A stretch of DNA of 23,371 bases from Bacillota bacterium (GTDB lineage Bacteria > Bacillota > Clostridia > Clostridiales > Clostridiaceae): the NCBI GenBank assembly GCA_021779235.1, contig JAJYBA010000006.1:1-23371 (forward strand). The letters run 5' to 3'. The position numbers and the translations under genes are program-made. The notes beneath the pieces are model-generated. The model did no database searches. It had not been told where the DNA came from and saw only the letters and a program-made list of their open reading frames with translations. Numbering within the stretch: position 1 is the first letter of the stretch; each line of letters begins with the position of its first letter. Shown here in pieces: positions 21,572 through 23,371 of the stretch.

Positions 21572-22846
21572 ATGAGGAGCAAGAAGAAGAAAAAAAAAAT
21601 AGTGAATTATAAAAGATTTGCGGTTGTCACCGTTACTTTTCTAATGGTGGTTTTAGCATTAATTTTTGGATATTTTTATTTCTACTTATCTAGTTTTAGT
21701 AATAGTGCAGTAGATTTATCTAAAAAAGACTTAACATCAAAACTAGACGAGGAAGATGTAGAAAAAATCAAGAAGGACGGGAAATCTTGCAACATTCTGG
21801 TTATGGGAGTTGATATAGGTACGCCTGGTGCTACTAATGCTAATGACCCTAAACGGACAGATACGATGATATTAGCACATTATAATGCAGAAGACAAAAA
21901 AATCTATTTAGTTTCTATTCCACGAGATATCTTAATCAGGATAAATGGCAAAAACCAAAAAATTAATGCTGCACATGCTATTGGCGGTGTAAGTTATACA
22001 GTTGATGCAGTAGAAAAGTTATTGGGTATTCAAATTGACTACTACGGTAAAATTAACTATGAAGGCTTTAGACAAGTGATTGACGCTATTGGTGGCCTTA
22101 ATATGGATATAACAAGGAGAATGGATTATGATGATCCTTCGCAGAATTTGAGCATTCATTTTAAAAAAGGTACAACAGTTCATTTGGATGGTAAAAAAGC
22201 TGAAGAATTTTTCAGGTGGAGAAAAAATAATGATGGTACTGGTCTAGAAGATGGTGACCTTGGTAGAATAGAAAACCAACATATATTTATTGGTAAAGTT
22301 ATGGAGAAGATAAAAAGTCCTAGTATCGTAATTAAGATTCCTAATATTTTATCTGTGATTCAAAACTATGTAGAAACTAATATGGATGCTAAGGAAATAC
22401 TTAAGTATGGGTACATATTTGCTACCATAGATAATGAAAAGCTTTCTATGGATACCCTTAAAGGTGAGGCAAAGTACATAGATGGTGTATCGTATGTAGT
22501 ATATGATGAAGCCCAAAACAAGGACATTATTTCAAAATTATATGATAGTAAAGTTCAGTATATAGATAAGTCAAAACTTAAAATAAAGGTACTTAACGGA
22601 ACTAAAAAACCCGGACTCGCTAGTGATTTTTCAACATATATTTCAGAAAAAGGTTATAATAAGGCGGTAACAGAAAATGGTACTGCCACCAGTAAAACTA
22701 AGCTTTTAGTATACAGTAGTAATGAAGATTTAAAAGCTACGCTAAAAAAAGATTTTAAAATTGACAATATTGAATTCTTATCGTCAACACAGGAAAAATT
22801 TGATATAATAGTTTTATTAGGTAATGATCATGAATATATGCATTAA
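21572..22846 (+). CDS. LytR-CpsA-Psr (LCP) family wall-polymer ligase
   Basis: A membrane-anchored enzyme that transfers undecaprenyl-linked polymers such as teichoic acids or capsule onto peptidoglycan. The 424-residue protein has a very basic start (RSKKKKKK), one membrane helix (about 16-38), then the LCP domain (about 65-260), with NILVMGVD, the conserved Arg-Asp pairs in KRTDTMIL and SIPRDILIRI, INAAHAIGG, and GRIENQH late in the domain. A LytR_C-type domain ends the protein (about 335-424, beginning LKIKVLNGTKKPGLA). GGTGAG is its ribosome site, overlapping the yqeK stop. Which polymer it handles cannot be told. Confidence 0.93.
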   Translation: MRSKKKKKKIVNYKRFAVVTVTFLMVVLALIFGYFYFYLSSFSNSAVDLSKKDLTSKLDEEDVEKIKKDGKSCNILVMGVDIGTPGATNANDPKRTDTMILAHYNAEDKKIYLVSIPRDILIRINGKNQKINAAHAIGGVSYTVDAVEKLLGIQIDYYGKINYEGFRQVIDAIGGLNMDITRRMDYDDPSQNLSIHFKKGTTVHLDGKKAEEFFRWRKNNDGTGLEDGDLGRIENQHIFIGKVMEKIKSPSIVIKIPNILSVIQNYVETNMDAKEILKYGYIFATIDNEKLSMDTLKGEAKYIDGVSYVVYDEAQNKDIISKLYDSKVQYIDKSKLKIKVLNGTKKPGLASDFSTYISEKGYNKAVTENGTATSKTKLLVYSSNEDLKATLKKDFKIDNIEFLSSTQEKFDIIVLLGNDHEYMH

Positions 22847-22890
22847 TATTTTCAATCTATAATCTTATATAGTTAATAGGAGGAGAAAAA

Positions 22891-23274
22891 ATGGAAAAAC
22901 ATATTATAAACACAAGTAATGCACCAGCAGCAATTGGACCATATTCTCAAGCAGTAAAAGTAGGAAATTTAGTATATACATCTGGGCAATTAGCAATAAA
23001 TGCAACTACTGGTGAATTCATAAATGATGATATAAAAAAAGCTACAGCTCAGTCTTTAGAAAATGTAAAAGCTATATTAGAAGAAGCAGGTACAACTTTA
23101 GACAAGGTAGTGAAAACTTTAGTATTTTTAAAGGATATGAACGATTTTGCTGACATGAATGAAGTATATTCACAATATTTTAGCACAAATCCGCCAGCTA
23201 GATCTTGTGTTCAAGCGGGAAAACTTCCTAAGGATGCATTAGTAGAAATAGAAGTAATTGCTATAGTTGAATAA
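22891..23274 (+). CDS. ridA: RidA family enamine/imine deaminase
   Basis: A 127-residue protein of the YjgF/YER057c/UK114 family that hydrolyses reactive enamine intermediates (such as 2-aminoacrylate) from pyridoxal-phosphate enzymes to keto acids and ammonia. The family signature is complete: APAAIGPYSQAVKVGNLVYTSGQ near the N-terminus, the key Arg in NPPARSCVQAGKLPKDALVEIE (R104), and E119 close to the end. These are the residues of active RidA rather than inactive subfamilies. AGGAGGAG precedes the ATG. It lies 44 nt after the LCP gene, a neighbour not usually linked to it in function, and ends at a terminator. Confidence 0.95.
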   Translation: MEKHIINTSNAPAAIGPYSQAVKVGNLVYTSGQLAINATTGEFINDDIKKATAQSLENVKAILEEAGTTLDKVVKTLVFLKDMNDFADMNEVYSQYFSTNPPARSCVQAGKLPKDALVEIEVIAIVE

Positions 23275-23287
23275 TGCCTTATATAAG

Positions 23288-23312
23288 CCTCGGGTAATAA
23301 CTCGAGGTTTTT
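23288..23312. terminator. Intrinsic terminator after ridA
   Basis: CCTCGGG (23288-23294) pairs with CTCGAGG (23301-23307), including one G-T pair, with a 6-nt loop, followed by five T residues (23308-23312). It may also serve a convergent gene from the right, though the T-run on that side is poor. Confidence 0.82.
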
Positions 23313-23319
23313 ATAGTGA

Positions 23320-23371
23320 TTAATTAATGTCATTAATCATCACCGGCGGTGCTGAAATATTAACGACTTCA
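23320..23371 (-). CDS. Possible C-terminal tail of a convergent gene (partial)
   Basis: On the minus strand, 16 codons run open from the window edge to TAA (23322-23320), reading E-V-V-N-I-S-A-P-P-V-M-I-N-D-I-N. The base composition (GCA CCG CCG GTG) is richer in G and C than the intergenic DNA around it, and the position facing the ridA terminator suits a convergent gene. Sixteen codons can easily be open by chance, and I do not recognise the product. Confidence 0.3.
   Translation of the reverse strand, partial: EVVNISAPPVMINDIN

Noticed and set aside
1..23371. Foreign island, prophage, CRISPR or insertion sequence
   Set aside because: Composition and codon use look even, all genes are conserved housekeeping or sporulation-related types, and no integrase, transposase or spaced repeat array is present.

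Overview
The window is a chromosomal housekeeping block from a low-GC Gram-positive anaerobe, most likely a Clostridium (Clostridiaceae). Signs of this are the AT-rich codon use, strong AGGAGG ribosome sites with several GTG and TTG starts, sporulation-related genes, and a gene order known from clostridia: maf-radC-mreBCD-PBP2-minCDE-rodA, then the radical-SAM pair, rng, rplU-prp-rpmA, a Spo0B-like gene and obgE, then yhbY-nadD-yqeK-LCP. All 28 recognised genes lie on the plus strand. I saw no tRNA, rRNA, CRISPR array, insertion sequence or prophage gene.

Layout: 1-361 is non-coding, with a terminator and a candidate promoter. 362-7194 is a cell-shape operon (DUF4321 protein, Maf, RadC, MreB, MreC, MreD and a very long class B PBP2), closed by a long hairpin. 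7577-9306 is minCDE, closed by a textbook terminator that abuts an extended -10 promoter for rodA. mgsA (methylglyoxal synthase) follows with its own terminator. 11127-12403 is a pair in the spoIVFA-spoIVFB position: a short membrane protein without the usual LytM domain, and an M50 intramembrane protease. Next comes an 84-bp element with imperfect terminal inverted repeats. From 12655 a second long transcription unit carries the TIGR03960/TIGR03936 radical-SAM pair and RNase G. rplU-prp-rpmA then starts from its own promoter through an L21-type leader RNA and ends at a terminator. A Spo0B-like gene, obgE, a strongly structured leader plus yhbY, nadD, yqeK, an LCP-family protein and ridA complete the window. 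At the extreme right edge the minus strand may hold the tail of a convergent gene.

Functionally, MreBCD, PBP2 and RodA form the elongation machinery, MinCDE places the division septum, and LCP attaches polymers to the wall. RplU, Prp, RpmA, ObgE, YhbY and RNase G serve ribosome production and RNA processing. Spo0B-like and SpoIVFB-like point to sporulation control. The window is mostly ordinary, well-known biology. The points most worth a second look are the structured yhbY leader, the inverted-repeat element at 12406-12489, the Spo0B-like protein in a clostridium, the domain-poor SpoIVFA-position protein, and the leaders in front of minC and rplU.
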